Positions 18,980 to 29,805 of a DNA stretch of 64,000 nucleotides are shown here, in pieces; position 1 is the first letter of the stretch; each line of letters opens with the position of its first letter. The stretch is taken from NCBI RefSeq assembly GCF_001654835.1, contig NZ_LXEP01000022.1, forward strand, positions 16,005 to 80,004. The letters run 5' to 3'. The stretch is from Buttiauxella gaviniae ATCC 51604. Its GTDB lineage: Bacteria > Pseudomonadota > Gammaproteobacteria > Enterobacterales > Enterobacteriaceae. The notes under the pieces were generated by a model. That model saw nothing but the letters and a program-made list of their open reading frames with translations, did not search any database and was not told the origin of the DNA. The position numbers and the translations under genes are program-made.

Positions 18980-19027
18980 ATACCCTTCATTCTTCAAGCT
19001 GCATTGGTGCAACTCGAATTATTTTGG
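18980..19027. repeat. Mini-ERIC (internally deleted ERIC/IRU) between hemD and hemX
   Basis: The two ends of an ERIC element, TACCCTTCATTCTTCAAGCTGCA and its partner TGCAACTCGAATTATTTTGG, are joined by only a few bases. The outer arms equal those of the full copy at 36117, so the central 70-odd bases have been lost. It sits within the hemCDXY transcript. Confidence 0.8.
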
Positions 19028-19035
19028 GGGTTGAT

Positions 19036-19776
19036 TTATTGTAACGCGCGAAGCAGCGCGTCATTGTCTGCGTTATCGGCAACCCGAATATCTTGCCAGC
19101 CCAAATCCCGGGCAAGGTCTGCCAAACGCTCACTGACAACTAACAGCCGGCAGTGTAGTAACCAGTTTTTTCGATACCATTCCGGAATGAGCGCATAAAG
19201 TTGTTGTAGCATTTCACCGCTTGTCACGACCAGCGTTGAAACCCCACGGTCGCGCCAGCGGAAGGCTTCTTCTGTTCCGTCATAAATTCTGGCACTTCTT
19301 TGGTAGCATTCGCAGAATGTCACTTCTGCACCGCGTTCCGTCAATTTTTCACCTAAAAGTTCGCGCCCGCCGTTCCCGCGCAAAATGAGTGCCCGTTTTC
19401 CGGCAACATTCTGTAATTCAGGTAATTGTAGCAAGACTTCTGTTGTTTCCCTGTCTTGCGGATAACGAATCGGCAAATGGCTAACTGTGTGAAACGCTAA
19501 GGCAGTCGTACGCCCAATGGCAAACCAGGCAAGTTGTGAAGGCCAGGAGATACCGTTTTGGCGTAATTGCGGGTGGGCGTAATTTATGACGTGCTGCGAT
19601 AATACGAACACCAGGTCGCCTTCGCTCAGGCTCGCCAGCATGCCAGGCAGTTTGTCCAGTTGCCGGCCGGGGGAAAACTCAATCAGTGGGAAGCTATACG
19701 CCACCTGCCCCAGTGCGCGCAGTCTGCTCACTAACTCGTCCCCAGCGGGGGAAGGGCGGGTGACAAGTATCGTCAT
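19036..19776 (-). CDS. hemD: Uroporphyrinogen-III synthase
   Basis: Closes hydroxymethylbilane with inversion of ring D to give uroporphyrinogen III, the branch point to haem, sirohaem and cobalamin. The 246 residues show the two-domain HemD fold. Useful landmarks are [19 protein letters not shown] at the N-terminus, the central [20 protein letters not shown] near 118-137, and [13 protein letters not shown] near 184. HemD is poorly conserved in general, so identity rests also on its position: it overlaps the end of hemC by four bases and precedes hemX. Confidence 0.95.
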   Translation of the reverse strand: MTILVTRPSPAGDELVSRLRALGQVAYSFPLIEFSPGRQLDKLPGMLASLSEGDLVFVLSQHVINYAHPQLRQNGISWPSQLAWFAIGRTTALAFHTVSHLPIRYPQDRETTEVLLQLPELQNVAGKRALILRGNGGRELLGEKLTERGAEVTFCECYQRSARIYDGTEEAFRWRDRGVSTLVVTSGEMLQQLYALIPEWYRKNWLLHCRLLVVSERLADLARDLGWQDIRVADNADNDALLRALQ

Positions 19777-20714
19777 GCCGGAGCATCTCCGTCATAAACG
19801 GCGGCCAGAATTTCGCGCGCCCCTTTATCGAGAAGTTCTTCCGCAAGGGAAACGCCCATTTCTTCGGCATCTTGCGGTTTGCCACGGCGTTCACCACGAA
19901 CCAGAATCGAGCCGTCAGGTGCGCCCACTAATGCGCGCAGCCATAACTCACCTTCTTTCAATTCAGCATAACTGCCAATTGGCACCTGGCATCCGCCCTC
20001 AAGGCGCATGTTCATGGCGCGTTCAGCACGGACGCGAATTGCAGTTTCTTCATGGTTCAGTGAAGCAAGCAGCGCTTGAGTGTGCTCGTCATCAAGACGG
20101 CATTCGATTCCCACCGCACCCTGACCTACAGCGGGCAATGACACTTCTGCGGGTAATGCGTAGCGAATACGTGATTGCAAACCAAGACGGTTTAGCCCGG
20201 CGACCGCAAGAATAATCGCGTCGTAATCACCATTGTCGAGTTTACCCAACCGGGTGCCAACGTTACCGCGCAATGAGCGAATGACCAGGTCCGGGCGGCG
20301 CTCAGCAATCTGACACTGACGGCGGAGGCTCGAAGTGCCTACTACGCTGCCTGCGGGCAAATCATCAAGACCGGCGAAATGATTGGAAACAAAAGCGTCA
20401 CGCGGATCATCACGTTCGCAAATTGTCACCAACCCTAAGCCTTCAGGAAATTCTACTGGCACATCTTTCATGGAATGCACGGCGATATCTGCGCGACCTT
20501 CAAGAAGTGCAAGTTCTAACTCTTTGACAAACAATCCCTTGCCACCAACTTTCGCCAGTGGTGTATCAAGAATGATGTCGCCACGCGTTACCATAGGCAC
20601 CAGTTCAACCGTGAGCTGGGGATGGCACGCTTCCAGGCGTTGTTTGACATAATGTGCTTGCCAGAGTGCTAATGGACTTTGGCGAGTGGCAATTCTTAAT
20701 ACATTGTCTAACAT
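19773..20714 (-). CDS. hemC: Hydroxymethylbilane synthase (porphobilinogen deaminase)
   Basis: Joins four porphobilinogen units to hydroxymethylbilane in the cytoplasm. The 313 residues match E. coli length. Motifs are [17 protein letters not shown] at 7-23, KGLFVKELE near 83 (active-site Asp follows in HSMKDVP near 100), [10 protein letters not shown] near 130, and the dipyrromethane-binding cysteine in [16 protein letters not shown] near 242. It is the first gene of hemCDXY and is divergent from cyaA. The ATG context [12 protein letters not shown] is the same as in E. coli. Confidence 0.98.
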   Translation of the reverse strand: MLDNVLRIATRQSPLALWQAHYVKQRLEACHPQLTVELVPMVTRGDIILDTPLAKVGGKGLFVKELELALLEGRADIAVHSMKDVPVEFPEGLGLVTICERDDPRDAFVSNHFAGLDDLPAGSVVGTSSLRRQCQIAERRPDLVIRSLRGNVGTRLGKLDNGDYDAIILAVAGLNRLGLQSRIRYALPAEVSLPAVGQGAVGIECRLDDEHTQALLASLNHEETAIRVRAERAMNMRLEGGCQVPIGSYAELKEGELWLRALVGAPDGSILVRGERRGKPQDAEEMGVSLAEELLDKGAREILAAVYDGDAPA

Positions 20715-20887
20715 TGCTAGTTACCGTAATTATCGTCCCTGACCATCCTACCACTCTTCAAGGAAGGCTGTCAGTTTCAACGGGTTTGCGGAAAAGAGGG
20801 ACATATTTCGTATTATGGAAGATAAAGCCGGTAGGCGGAGCGGAAGTTGGCGCGTAGCGCATCTTTCTTTACGGTCAACCAGCAAGG

Positions 20888-20903
20888 TGTTAAATTGATC
20901 ACG
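20888..20903 (+). promoter_or_regulatory. CRP binding site at the cyaA promoter
   Basis: TGTTA-AATTGA-TCACG matches the CRP consensus TGTGA-N6-TCACA at 8 of 10 informative positions. The surrounding bases match the CRP operator of the E. coli cyaA promoter as I remember it. A TATAAT lies downstream at 20931-20936. CRP-cAMP represses cyaA here in E. coli. The 281-bp hemC-cyaA gap also holds the hemC promoter, not assigned. Confidence 0.75.
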
Positions 20904-20995
20904 TTTCCAGCAATTCTTTGCCTTGTCGTTTATAATAGAGGCAACAACCGGGAAACGGGTTTTTTCGTAATACTGAAACCATCAGGCGATATGTC

Positions 20996-23551
20996 TTGTA
21001 CCTCTATATTGAGACTCTTAAACAGAGACTGGATGCCATCAACCAACTGCGTGTAGATCGCGCACTTGCGGCAATGGGCCCTGCTTTTCAACAGGTCTAC
21101 AGTCTTCTGCCAACATTGTTACATTATCATCACCCGCTGATGCCAGGTTACCTTGAGGGTAACGTCCCACATGGCATTTGCATCTACACGCCTGATGAAA
21201 CCCAACGCCACTATCTCAACGAACTCGAATTGATGCGCGGCATGCCGCCGCAGACAACAGAATCCGGTGAATTGCCTATCACGGGCCTCTATACCATGGG
21301 CAGCACATCGTCCGTTGGGCAGAGTTGTTCATCCGACCTGGATATTTGGGTTTGTCACCAGTCATGGCTCGATAATGACGAGCGCCAGTTGCTGCAACGT
21401 AAATGCAGTGTGCTGGAAAGCTGGGCCGCCTCTTTAGGTGTTGAAGTCAGCTTCTTCCTGATTGACGAAAACCGCTTCCGTCACAACGAAAGTGGCAGTC
21501 TGGGCGGCGAAGACTGTGGTTCAACACAACACATCTTGTTGCTCGACGAATTCTACCGCACCGCAGTGCGCCTGGCCGGTAAACGTATTCTGTGGAGTAT
21601 GGTTCCGGGCGACGAAGAAGATCATTACGACGATTACGTAATGAGCCTCTACTCGCAGGGTGTGCTCACGCCAAACGAATGGTTGGATCTCGGTGGTTTA
21701 AGCACCTTATCGGCAGAAGAGTATTTTGGCGCAAGCCTGTGGCAACTCTATAAGAGTATTGATTCGCCTTATAAGGCGGTGCTCAAAACGCTGCTGTTGG
21801 AAGCCTATTCTTGGGAATATCCGAATACTCGCTTGCTAGCAAAAGACATTAAGCAGCGCCTGCATGATGGCGAGATAGTCTCCTTTGGGCTTGATCCGTA
21901 CTGCATGATGCTGGAGCGTGTGACTCACTACCTCACGCAGATCGAAGACACTGCGCGTCTGGATTTAGTACGCCGCTGCTTCTATCTGAAAGTGTGCGAA
22001 AAACTTTCTCGTGAGCGTGCCTGTGTAGGCTGGCGTCGTGAAGTCTTAAGCCAACTGGTCAAAGACTGGGGTTGGGACGAGCCACGTCTGGCGATGCTTG
22101 ATAACCGCGCTAACTGGAAAATCGACCAGGTTCGCGATGCGCACAACGAACTGCTTGATGCGATGATGCAAAGCTATCGCAACCTGATTCGCTTCGCCCG
22201 CCGTAACAACTTGAGCGTCAGTGCAAGCCCGCAAGATATCGGTGTGTTGACCCGTAAATTGTATGCCGCATTTGAAGCGCTGCCGGGCAAAGTCACGCTG
22301 GTTAATCCGCAGATTTCCCCTGATTTATCAGAACCCAATCTGACCTTCATTCATGTGCCGCCGGGCCGTGCCAACCGTTCAGGCTGGTATCTCTACAACC
22401 GTGCGCCAAACATGGAATCTATTGTCAGCCATCAACCGCTGGAATATAACCGTTATCTTAATAAGCTGGTGGCATGGGCCTACTTCAACGGCCTGCTGAC
22501 CTCGCGCACCCGCCTGTTTATTAAGGGCAACGGGATTTGTGATTTGCCAAAATTGCAGGAGATGGTGGCTGACGTTTCGCACCACTTCCCGCTGCGTTTG
22601 CCTGCGCCAACCGCGAAAGCGTTGTATAGCCCATGTGAAATTCGCCATCTGGCTATCATCGTTAACCTTGAATATGACCCGACTGCTGCATTCCGCAATC
22701 AGGTCGTTCATTTCGATTTCCGTAAGCTGGATGTATTCAGTTTCGGGCAGCAACAGCAGTGTCTGGTGGGAAGCGTTGATCTGCTTTATCGCAACTCCTG
22801 GAATGAAGTGCGTACCCTGCATTTCAACGGCGAACAATCGATGATTGAGGCGCTGAAAACCATTCTGGGCAAAATGCACCAGGATGCTGCACCGCCTGAT
22901 AGCGTTGAAGTGTTCTGTTACAGCCAGCATCTGCGTGGTCTTATCCGTACACGCGTTCAGCAACTGGTTTCTGAATGTATCGACTTCCGCTTGTCGAGCA
23001 CGCGCCAGGAACCTGGTCGCTTTAAAGCGCTGCGTATTTCTGGTCAGACGTGGGGGCTGTTCTTCGAACGCCTGAGCGTTTCAGTGCAAAAACTGGAAAA
23101 TGCGGTCGAGTTCTACGGGGCGATTTCGCATAACAAACTGCATGGTTTGTCGGTGCAGGTTGAAACTAGCCAGCAGGTTCAGTTGCCGCCGGTGGTAGAT
23201 GGTTTTGCCAGTGAAGGGATCATTCAGTTCTTCTTTGAAGAAGCGAGTGAAGACCACGGTTTCAATATCTATATTCTTGATGAGACCAACCGCGCAGAGG
23301 TGTACCACCACTGTGAAGGCAGCAAAGAAGATTTAGTGCGTGATGTCAGCCGTTTCTACTCGTCGTCGCACGACCGTTTCACCTACGGCTCAAGCTTCAT
23401 TAACTTCAACTTGCCGCAGTTCTACCAAATTGTGAAAGTGGATGGGCGCTCACAGGTAATTCCGTTCCGCACCCAGACTATTACAGCAGCGACGCCGACT
23501 AATCATGATGATAGCAATGCGCCGCTACTTCAGCAGTACAGCAACAGCTAG
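20996..23551 (+). CDS. cyaA: Class I adenylate cyclase
   Basis: Makes cAMP from ATP, giving the CRP ligand for catabolite control; activity is set by EIIA-Glc of the PTS. The 851 residues match the family (848 in E. coli). The N-terminal catalytic half has the nucleotidyltransferase signature [20 protein letters not shown] (101-120), with metal-binding D114 and D116. The C-terminal half is the glucose-sensitive regulatory region. Translation starts at TTG 20996 (reading Y-L-Y-I-E-T-L next). The weak TTG start, also used in E. coli, keeps enzyme levels low. The end overlaps the convergent cyaY by four bases. Confidence 0.97.
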   Translation: MYLYIETLKQRLDAINQLRVDRALAAMGPAFQQVYSLLPTLLHYHHPLMPGYLEGNVPHGICIYTPDETQRHYLNELELMRGMPPQTTESGELPITGLYTMGSTSSVGQSCSSDLDIWVCHQSWLDNDERQLLQRKCSVLESWAASLGVEVSFFLIDENRFRHNESGSLGGEDCGSTQHILLLDEFYRTAVRLAGKRILWSMVPGDEEDHYDDYVMSLYSQGVLTPNEWLDLGGLSTLSAEEYFGASLWQLYKSIDSPYKAVLKTLLLEAYSWEYPNTRLLAKDIKQRLHDGEIVSFGLDPYCMMLERVTHYLTQIEDTARLDLVRRCFYLKVCEKLSRERACVGWRREVLSQLVKDWGWDEPRLAMLDNRANWKIDQVRDAHNELLDAMMQSYRNLIRFARRNNLSVSASPQDIGVLTRKLYAAFEALPGKVTLVNPQISPDLSEPNLTFIHVPPGRANRSGWYLYNRAPNMESIVSHQPLEYNRYLNKLVAWAYFNGLLTSRTRLFIKGNGICDLPKLQEMVADVSHHFPLRLPAPTAKALYSPCEIRHLAIIVNLEYDPTAAFRNQVVHFDFRKLDVFSFGQQQQCLVGSVDLLYRNSWNEVRTLHFNGEQSMIEALKTILGKMHQDAAPPDSVEVFCYSQHLRGLIRTRVQQLVSECIDFRLSSTRQEPGRFKALRISGQTWGLFFERLSVSVQKLENAVEFYGAISHNKLHGLSVQVETSQQVQLPPVVDGFASEGIIQFFFEEASEDHGFNIYILDETNRAEVYHHCEGSKEDLVRDVSRFYSSSHDRFTYGSSFINFNLPQFYQIVKVDGRSQVIPFRTQTITAATPTNHDDSNAPLLQQYSNS

Positions 23552-23868
23552 CTAAAGCTAACCGGTTCACCAGCTTGCTGTGTGCAAGCTTCTTCCAGTA
23601 ATGCCCAGAACTCTGCGCCGCTGCGGTCGCAAACCCACTTGTCGTCTTTCAGGTTAAAATGGTAACCGCCACTTTTGGTGGCCAGCCATACCTGATGGAG
23701 AGGCTCCTGGCGATTGATAATAATCTTGCTGCGGTTCTCAAAACTAAGGGTCAGTACACCACCATTAATTTCGCAGTCAATATCGCTATCACCATCCCAG
23801 TCATCCAGGCGTTCTTCGATTGTTGACCACAGGCCGTCAGCTAAGCGATGAAATTCACTGTCGTTCAT
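23548..23868 (-). CDS. cyaY: Bacterial frataxin CyaY
   Basis: Iron-binding acidic protein that regulates iron-sulfur cluster assembly on IscU/IscS. The 106 residues have the frataxin pattern: acidic first helix ([26 protein letters not shown]), beta strands with [36 protein letters not shown], and the final helix [13 protein letters not shown]. It is convergent with cyaA and shares four bases with its stop region, as expected for this locus. Confidence 0.96.
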   Translation of the reverse strand: MNDSEFHRLADGLWSTIEERLDDWDGDSDIDCEINGGVLTLSFENRSKIIINRQEPLHQVWLATKSGGYHFNLKDDKWVCDRSGAEFWALLEEACTQQAGEPVSFS

Positions 23869-23993
23869 GTCTTTTTCCTAATTGTTCGTCTTAAGAGCAG
23901 TATACCAATAGTCGTGGATAGAAAAGAGTATTGCTTTTCGGGGATCACCTGCGATGATAGAAGGCAGAATATTGGATTACAGGCATCTCAATA

Positions 23994-24200
23994 ATGAAGA
24001 AAATTTTCTGCCCATTAGCTCTCATGCTGGCACTTTTTAGCCTTTCTGGTTGCGGCCTTAAAGGGCCTCTGTATTTCCCTCCTGCTGACGGTAAAACCAA
24101 GCCTACATCTCAGGTCACTCCTAAGCCACAGCCGCAATCAACCACGCCTGATCGTAATAATCGTGGTACTGATAACGCACCGACTCAGGTTGTCTACTAG
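23994..24200 (+). CDS. lptM: LPS-assembly lipoprotein LptM (YifL)
   Basis: Small outer-membrane lipoprotein reported to help oxidative maturation of the LptD-LptE translocon. The 68 residues comprise a signal peptide (MKKIFCPLALMLALFSLSG), lipobox LSGC with the lipidated Cys20, and the conserved mature start CGLKGPLYFPP, followed by a disordered Pro/Thr/Gln tail. It is convergently separated from cyaY and lies 38 bases upstream of dapF. Homologues in E. coli are named yifL. Confidence 0.92.
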   Translation: MKKIFCPLALMLALFSLSGCGLKGPLYFPPADGKTKPTSQVTPKPQPQSTTPDRNNRGTDNAPTQVVY

Positions 24201-24238
24201 CAAATTATTAATAAGTAGCCGCGTATATGGAGCAGAAG

Positions 24239-25063
24239 ATGCAGTTTTCGAAGATGCATGGCCTTGGCAATGACTTTATGGTCGTCGACGCGGTGACTCA
24301 AAACGTTTATTTCTCACCTGAACTTATCCGCCGCCTGGCCGACAGGCATCTGGGTGTGGGTTTTGATCAATTGCTGGTGGTTGAACCACCATACGATCCT
24401 GACCTCGACTTCCATTACCGTATTTTCAATGCTGATGGCAGCGAAGTTTCACAATGTGGCAACGGCGCACGCTGTTTTGCCCGCTTTGTGCGCCTGAAGG
24501 GACTGACCAACAAACGTGATATCCGCGTCAGCACAGCCAATGGCCGCATGGTGCTCAGCGTAACGGAAGATGAGCTGGTGCGCGTGAATATGGGTGAGCC
24601 GAATTTCGAGCCATCTGCCGTGCCGTTCCGCGCAAACAAAGCGGAAAAGACCTATATTATGCGTGCCGCTGAACAAACCATTATGTGTGGCGTCGTGTCG
24701 ATGGGTAACCCGCATTGCGTGATTCAGGTTGATGATGTGACTACGGCCGCTGTGGAAACGCTGGGTCCAGTCATGGAAAACCATGAGCGTTTCCCTGAGC
24801 GCGCGAATATCGGCTTTATGCAGGTCATGACCAAAGAACACATCCGTCTGCGCGTTTTTGAGCGTGGGGCCGGAGAAACTCAAGCTTGTGGCAGTGGCGC
24901 TTGTGGCGCAGTTGCCGTAGGCATCTTGCAGGGAATACTGGCGGAGCAGGTTCGCGTTGAGCTACCGGGTGGCCGCCTTGATATCGCCTGGAAAGGGCCG
25001 GGAACGCCGTTGTTTATGACCGGCCCGGCGGCCCATGTCTATGATGGATTTATACATCTATGA
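24239..25063 (+). CDS. dapF: Diaminopimelate epimerase
   Basis: Cofactor-independent racemase that converts LL- to meso-diaminopimelate for lysine and peptidoglycan. The two catalytic cysteines are in [13 protein letters not shown] (near 73) and [17 protein letters not shown] (near 217). The ATG at 24239 (M-Q-F-S-K-M-H-G) is preferred over one 12 bases upstream: it gives 274 residues, equals the E. coli start, and is preceded by TGGAGCAGA. The stop overlaps the yigA start as ATGA. Confidence 0.98.
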   Translation: MQFSKMHGLGNDFMVVDAVTQNVYFSPELIRRLADRHLGVGFDQLLVVEPPYDPDLDFHYRIFNADGSEVSQCGNGARCFARFVRLKGLTNKRDIRVSTANGRMVLSVTEDELVRVNMGEPNFEPSAVPFRANKAEKTYIMRAAEQTIMCGVVSMGNPHCVIQVDDVTTAAVETLGPVMENHERFPERANIGFMQVMTKEHIRLRVFERGAGETQACGSGACGAVAVGILQGILAEQVRVELPGGRLDIAWKGPGTPLFMTGPAAHVYDGFIHL

Positions 25064-25764
25064 AGAACGCCGAGGAACAGCAAGAAGCCGTACTTGAACT
25101 GGATGACCGTATGGTGGCGGAGTATCTGCTACGCCACCCCGATTTCTTTATTAGAAATGCCCAGCATGTAGAACAGATGCAGGTGCCACACCCGGTGCGC
25201 GGTACGGTGTCATTGGTTGAATGGCATATGGCGCGTAGCCGTAACCACATCAATTTTCTTGAAGAAAACATGTCTCTGCTGATGGAGCAGGCGAGTGCCA
25301 ACGAAGGGCTGTTCTATCGATTATTGAAGCTGCAAGGCCGCCTGGCTTCAGCCACCAGTTTGCAGGAAATGCTAAACCGCCTGCATCGTTGGGCGCGTGA
25401 AATGGGCCTTGCTGGCGCGAATGTGCGTCTTTTTGCCGATCGCTGGCGTATTGGCGCACCTTCAGATTTTACCCATCTGGCATTGAATCGACAGGCTTTC
25501 GAGCCGTTGCGCATTCAACGTCTGGGTGACAGGCAACATTATTTGGGGCCGCTCAACGGGCCTGAATTGCTTGTCGTTTTACCGCAAGCTAAAGCGATTG
25601 GTTCAGTAGCCGTTTCTTTGATGGGAAGTGATGCCGATTTAGGTGTGCTGGTATTCAGTAGCCGCGACCCGCAACATTACCAGGAAGGGCAAGGCACGCA
25701 ATTACTGCACGAGCTGGCGCTGATGCTGCCCGATCTTCTGGAGCGTTGGGTCGAACGCGTATGA
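25060..25764 (+). CDS. yigA: DUF484 family protein YigA
   Basis: Protein of unknown function found between dapF and xerC across gamma-proteobacteria. The 234 residues have an N-terminal helical part with the conserved [20 protein letters not shown] (around 27-46) and [14 protein letters not shown], then a GAF-like C-terminal domain with [29 protein letters not shown]. No catalytic residues are evident. Four-base overlaps with dapF and xerC suggest obligatory co-translation. Confidence 0.92.
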   Translation: MKNAEEQQEAVLELDDRMVAEYLLRHPDFFIRNAQHVEQMQVPHPVRGTVSLVEWHMARSRNHINFLEENMSLLMEQASANEGLFYRLLKLQGRLASATSLQEMLNRLHRWAREMGLAGANVRLFADRWRIGAPSDFTHLALNRQAFEPLRIQRLGDRQHYLGPLNGPELLVVLPQAKAIGSVAVSLMGSDADLGVLVFSSRDPQHYQEGQGTQLLHELALMLPDLLERWVERV

Positions 25765-26666
25765 CGACCTCCCCGCTGCAATCTTCGGTAGATGGCTTCC
25801 TGCGCTACCTGAAAGTTGAGCGCCAGTTAAGCCCGCTGACGTTACTCAATTATGGCCGTCAGTTGAGCGCAATAATCGACCTGGCGGGCGAGATGAAAAT
25901 GGCGACCTGGCAGCAGTGTGACGCTGCATCAGTTCGTTCAATCACGGTTCGCAGCCGCAAGGCGGGTCTTGGGCCATCAAGCCTGGCATTACGTCTTTCC
26001 GCGCTCCGTAGTTTCTTCGACTGGTGTGTCAGCCAGGGCGAGCTCAAAGCGAATCCCGCAAAAGGTATCACCACCCCAAAAGCTGGTCGCCACCTGCCGA
26101 AAAATATCGATGTTGATGACGTTAATCGCCTGTTGGATATCGATATCAATGATCCACTCGCCGTGCGTGATCGCGCGATGCTGGAAGTGATGTATGGTGC
26201 GGGGCTGCGTCTTTCCGAACTGGTTAATATGGATTGTCGCCACATCGACCTGACGACCGGTGAAGTCTGGGTTATAGGTAAAGGTAGCAAAGAACGCCGC
26301 GTGCCGGTGGGGAAATCTGCAGTCCTCTGGGTTGAGCATTGGCTGGACTTGCGCGAGCTTTTTGGCCCGGACGACGACGCCCTGTTTCTCTCAAAACAGG
26401 GGAAGCGTATCTCGACGCGTAACGTTCAAAAGCGTTTTAGCGAGTGGGGGATAAAACAGGGGCTAAACAGCCATGTGCACCCTCATAAACTGCGCCATTC
26501 ATTTGCCACGCATATGCTGGAGTCCAGCGGGGATTTGCGCGGTGTGCAGGAATTACTCGGCCACGCCAACCTTTCGACGACGCAAATCTATACCCATCTC
26601 GACTTCCAACACTTAGCCTCAGTGTATGATGCTGCGCATCCACGCGCTAAACGAGGGAAATCGTAA
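25761..26666 (+). CDS. xerC: Tyrosine recombinase XerC
   Basis: Works with XerD at dif (and plasmid sites) to resolve chromosome dimers at FtsK-marked septa. ATG 25761 overlaps the yigA stop (ATGA) and gives 301 residues, close to 298 in E. coli. The N-terminal SAM-like domain has [22 protein letters not shown]. The catalytic domain shows Arg in [12 protein letters not shown] near 148, Lys in [11 protein letters not shown] near 172, HxxR in [14 protein letters not shown] near 240, His in [17 protein letters not shown] and Tyr near 275. Confidence 0.97.
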   Translation: MTTSPLQSSVDGFLRYLKVERQLSPLTLLNYGRQLSAIIDLAGEMKMATWQQCDAASVRSITVRSRKAGLGPSSLALRLSALRSFFDWCVSQGELKANPAKGITTPKAGRHLPKNIDVDDVNRLLDIDINDPLAVRDRAMLEVMYGAGLRLSELVNMDCRHIDLTTGEVWVIGKGSKERRVPVGKSAVLWVEHWLDLRELFGPDDDALFLSKQGKRISTRNVQKRFSEWGIKQGLNSHVHPHKLRHSFATHMLESSGDLRGVQELLGHANLSTTQIYTHLDFQHLASVYDAAHPRAKRGKS

Positions 26667-27382
26667 TGCATTTTTATCGCCCATTAGGGACTATTGCCGC
26701 GCTCACTTTCGATCTTGACGACACCCTGTACGACAACCGCGAAGTGATTACGCGCACCGAACGCGAATCAATGAGTTTTGTGCAGAATTACCATCCGAAA
26801 CTCAACCACCTGCAACGCCCCGATTTTTTGCGCATTCGCCATGCGTTGCGCCTCGCAGAACCCGATATTTACCACGATGTCACCGAATGGCGTCGTCGTG
26901 CCGTTGAACAAGCCATGTTAGATGTGGGCTTGTCAGTGCAAGAAGCTGCCGCTGGCACGGAGGCTTCGATGGCAAATTTTGCCCACTGGCGCAGCCAAAT
27001 CGACGTGCCGCAAGAAACGCACGACACATTAGCGAAACTCGCCGAAAAATGGCCGCTGGTGGCGATTACTAACGGCAACGCCGAGCCACATCTTTTCGGC
27101 CTCGATCAGTACTTTAAATTTGTGCTGCGTGCCGGTCCTCATGGGCGTTCCAAGCCATTCAACGACATGTATCTGCTGGCTGCCGAAAAGCTGGATGTGC
27201 CACTCAGCCAGATTCTGCATGTAGGCGATGATCTGACCACTGACGTTGCCGGAGCTATTCGCAGCGGAATGCAGGCGTGCTGGATAAACCTGCGTGATGG
27301 TGACCTGATGCAAATTGATGACAGCCGTTTATTACCCCATCTGGAAATTTCGCAGTTGGCATCCCTCACCGCGCTGATATAA
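26666..27382 (+). CDS. yigB: HAD-family phosphatase YigB (flavin mononucleotide phosphatase)
   Basis: Haloacid dehalogenase-like hydrolase; the E. coli homologue dephosphorylates FMN and related substrates in riboflavin metabolism. The 238 residues carry motif [13 protein letters not shown] (residues 13-24), motif II AITNGN near 132, motif III lysine in [10 protein letters not shown] near 160 and motif [15 protein letters not shown] near 182. It shares one base with the xerC stop (TAATG), ending the lptM-independent dapF-yigA-xerC-yigB unit. Confidence 0.95.
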   Translation: MHFYRPLGTIAALTFDLDDTLYDNREVITRTERESMSFVQNYHPKLNHLQRPDFLRIRHALRLAEPDIYHDVTEWRRRAVEQAMLDVGLSVQEAAAGTEASMANFAHWRSQIDVPQETHDTLAKLAEKWPLVAITNGNAEPHLFGLDQYFKFVLRAGPHGRSKPFNDMYLLAAEKLDVPLSQILHVGDDLTTDVAGAIRSGMQACWINLRDGDLMQIDDSRLLPHLEISQLASLTALI

Positions 27383-27393
27383 TCGTCAGAACT

Positions 27394-27409
27394 CTGTATA
27401 AAATTCCAG
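27394..27409 (+). promoter_or_regulatory. LexA box of uvrD
   Basis: CTGTATAAAATTCCAG fits CTG-N10-CAG with an AT-rich centre. It lies 28 bases before the uvrD start codon. The E. coli uvrD box also ends in CCAG. It places uvrD under SOS control. Confidence 0.8.
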
Positions 27410-27437
27410 TATATTTATCTCCTCAACGGCGGTGCCA

Positions 27438-29600
27438 ATGGACGTTTCTTACCTGCTCGACAGCCTCAACGATAAACAGCGCGAAGCCGTCGCGGCCACG
27501 CGTAGCAATATGCTGGTGCTGGCTGGTGCAGGAAGCGGTAAGACGCGTGTATTGGTGCATCGTATTGCGTGGTTGATTAGCGTAGAAAACTGCTCGCCGT
27601 ACTCCATTATGGCAGTGACGTTTACCAACAAAGCAGCGGCTGAAATGCGCCACCGTATCAGTCAGTTGATGGGAACCAGCCAGGGTGGGATGTGGGTAGG
27701 TACTTTCCATGGTCTCGCGCACCGCTTGCTGCGTGCACATCACATGGACGCCAACCTGCCACAGGATTTCCAGATACTGGACAGCGAAGATCAGCTGCGC
27801 TTGTTAAAACGTCTGATTAAAGCCATGAATCTCGACGATAAACAGTGGCCTGCTCGCCAGGCAATGTGGTTTATCAACGGCAAGAAAGATGAAGGTTTAC
27901 GCCCGCATCACATTGAAAGCTATGGCAACCCGGTCGAGCAAACCTGGCAGAAAGTGTATCAGGCGTATCAGGAAGCCTGCGATCGCGCCGGGCTGCTGGA
28001 TTTTGCCGAATTGCTGCTGCGAGCCCATGAGTTGTGGCTGAACAAACCGCACATCCTTAATCACTATCGTGAACGCTTTACCAACATTCTGGTGGACGAA
28101 TTCCAGGATACCAACAGCATCCAGTACGCGTGGATTCGTATGCTGGCGGGCGATACCGGTAAAGTGATGATTGTTGGTGATGATGACCAGTCAATCTACG
28201 GCTGGCGCGGTGCGCAAGTTGAGAACATCCAACGCTTCCTGACTGATTTCCCAGGCGCACAAACCATTCGTCTTGAACAAAACTACCGTTCGACCAACAA
28301 CATTCTGAATGCCGCCAACGCCCTGATTGCCAACAACTCCGGCCGTTTGGGTAAAGAGTTATGGACCGACGGCAGCGATGGTGAACCTATTTCACTGTAT
28401 TGCGCCTTTAACGAATTAGACGAAGCGCGTTTCGTGGTAAACCGCATCAAAACCTGGCAGGAAAATGGCGGTGCGCTTGAGCAATGCGCGATTCTCTATC
28501 GCAGCAACGCCCAATCACGCGTGCTGGAAGAGGCCTTATTGCAGGTTGGTATGCCATACCGCATTTACGGCGGCATGCGCTTCTTCGAACGCCAGGAAAT
28601 CAAAGATGCGCTCTCGTATCTGCGCCTGATTGCTAACCGTAATGACGACGCGGCATTTGAGCGCGTGGTTAACACACCAACGCGGGGTATCGGCGATCGC
28701 ACATTAGATGTGGTGCGCCAGACATCGCGTGACCAGCAACTGACAATGTGGCAAGCCTGCCGCTTGTTGCTTCAGGAGAAAGCGTTAGCAGGCCGTGCCG
28801 CTTCTGCGCTGCAACGCTTTATGGAACTTATCGACGCGCTGGCACATGAAACCATCGACATGCCGCTGCACGTACAAACTGACCGGGTTATCAAAGATTC
28901 AGGTCTGATGATGATGTACGAGCAGGAAAAGGGCGAGAAGGGCCAGACGCGTATTGAAAACTTAGAAGAACTGGTCACGGCAACGCGCCAGTTCAGCTAT
29001 CAGGATGAAGACGAAGACCTAATGCCGCTGCAGGCATTCTTGTCTCATGCAGCACTTGAAGCCGGTGAAGGGCAGGCCGATACCTGGCAAGATGCGGTGC
29101 AATTGATGACGCTGCACTCGGCGAAAGGTCTGGAGTTCCCGCAGGTGTTTATCGTCGGCATGGAAGAGGGCATGTTCCCAAGCCAGATGTCGCTCGATGA
29201 AGGTGGCCGCCTGGAAGAAGAACGCCGCCTGGCATACGTTGGCGTAACACGTGCGATGCAAAAACTGACGCTAACTTACGCTGAAACCCGCCGTCTGTAT
29301 GGCAAAGAGGTTTACCACCGTCCATCGCGCTTTATTGGCGAACTGCCTGAGAACTGTGTGGAAGAGGTTCGTCTGCGCGCCAGCATCAGTCGTCCGGTCA
29401 GCCACCAACGCATGGGCACGCCAATTTCTGAGAATGATTCAGGCTTTAAACTCGGGCAGCGAGTGCGCCATGAAAAATTTGGCGAAGGTACGGTCGTTAA
29501 TCTTGAAGGAAGTGGTGAACATAGCCGGGTTCAGGTGGCATTTCCGGGGCAGGGAATTAAGTGGCTAGTTGCGGCTTACGCACGCCTGGAATCGGTGTAA
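27438..29600 (+). CDS. uvrD: DNA helicase II UvrD
   Basis: SF1A 3'-5' helicase for nucleotide excision repair, mismatch repair and clearing of RecA filaments. Using ATG 27438 (M-D-V-S-Y-L-L) gives 720 residues, equal to E. coli; a GTG six bases earlier is in frame but not needed. Walker A is LAGAGSGKTRV with K35. Others in order are FTNKAAAEM, GTFHGLAHRLLR, Walker B LVDEFQDTN near 218, GDDDQSIYGWRGA, QNYRST, TLHSAKGLEFPQVF near 560 and AYVGVTRAM near 605. The C-terminus (KFGEGTVVNLEG) is the tudor-like RNAP-binding domain. Confidence 0.98.
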   Translation: MDVSYLLDSLNDKQREAVAATRSNMLVLAGAGSGKTRVLVHRIAWLISVENCSPYSIMAVTFTNKAAAEMRHRISQLMGTSQGGMWVGTFHGLAHRLLRAHHMDANLPQDFQILDSEDQLRLLKRLIKAMNLDDKQWPARQAMWFINGKKDEGLRPHHIESYGNPVEQTWQKVYQAYQEACDRAGLLDFAELLLRAHELWLNKPHILNHYRERFTNILVDEFQDTNSIQYAWIRMLAGDTGKVMIVGDDDQSIYGWRGAQVENIQRFLTDFPGAQTIRLEQNYRSTNNILNAANALIANNSGRLGKELWTDGSDGEPISLYCAFNELDEARFVVNRIKTWQENGGALEQCAILYRSNAQSRVLEEALLQVGMPYRIYGGMRFFERQEIKDALSYLRLIANRNDDAAFERVVNTPTRGIGDRTLDVVRQTSRDQQLTMWQACRLLLQEKALAGRAASALQRFMELIDALAHETIDMPLHVQTDRVIKDSGLMMMYEQEKGEKGQTRIENLEELVTATRQFSYQDEDEDLMPLQAFLSHAALEAGEGQADTWQDAVQLMTLHSAKGLEFPQVFIVGMEEGMFPSQMSLDEGGRLEEERRLAYVGVTRAMQKLTLTYAETRRLYGKEVYHRPSRFIGELPENCVEEVRLRASISRPVSHQRMGTPISENDSGFKLGQRVRHEKFGEGTVVNLEGSGEHSRVQVAFPGQGIKWLVAAYARLESV

Positions 29601-29748
29601 GTTAGCGAAACAACTCATCGTTTTTCACGCTTTTGCTACCTTATAAATACCACCCTGGTTTATTACTCCATGGTTTCCCGTTGCGTGTTGACGCCATATT
29701 TGTGGTGGCGTAACATGCGCGCACGATTACGCTAAGAGGACACTCGCC

Positions 29749-29805
29749 TTGGACACACCCAGTAAATACTGGCTCAATAACCTGTCATCCAGGTACAACT
29801 TCTAA
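29749..29805 (+). CDS. corL: Candidate corA leader peptide CorL (TTG start)
   Basis: An 18-codon frame starting with TTG, preceded by the strong Shine-Dalgarno AAGAGGA eight bases upstream. The product reads M-DTPSKYWLNNLSSRYNF, then TAA. It lies about 165 bases before corA. In Salmonella a short corL in the corA leader couples its translation to Rho-dependent termination in response to Mg2+. A perfect 9-bp hairpin overlaps the corL stop (29804-29831), as expected for a switch. Identification rests on position, ribosome site and leader form; the peptide was not searched. Confidence 0.6.
   Translation: MDTPSKYWLNNLSSRYNF

Noticed and set aside
19586..20215. 209-codon + strand frame opposite hemD and hemC
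   Set aside because: Crosses two well-identified genes on the other strand, no start signal and no recognisable domain.
22379..22963. 194-codon minus-strand frame inside cyaA
   Set aside because: Antisense to the conserved centre of cyaA; long antisense frames are common in such codon usage and nothing else supports it.
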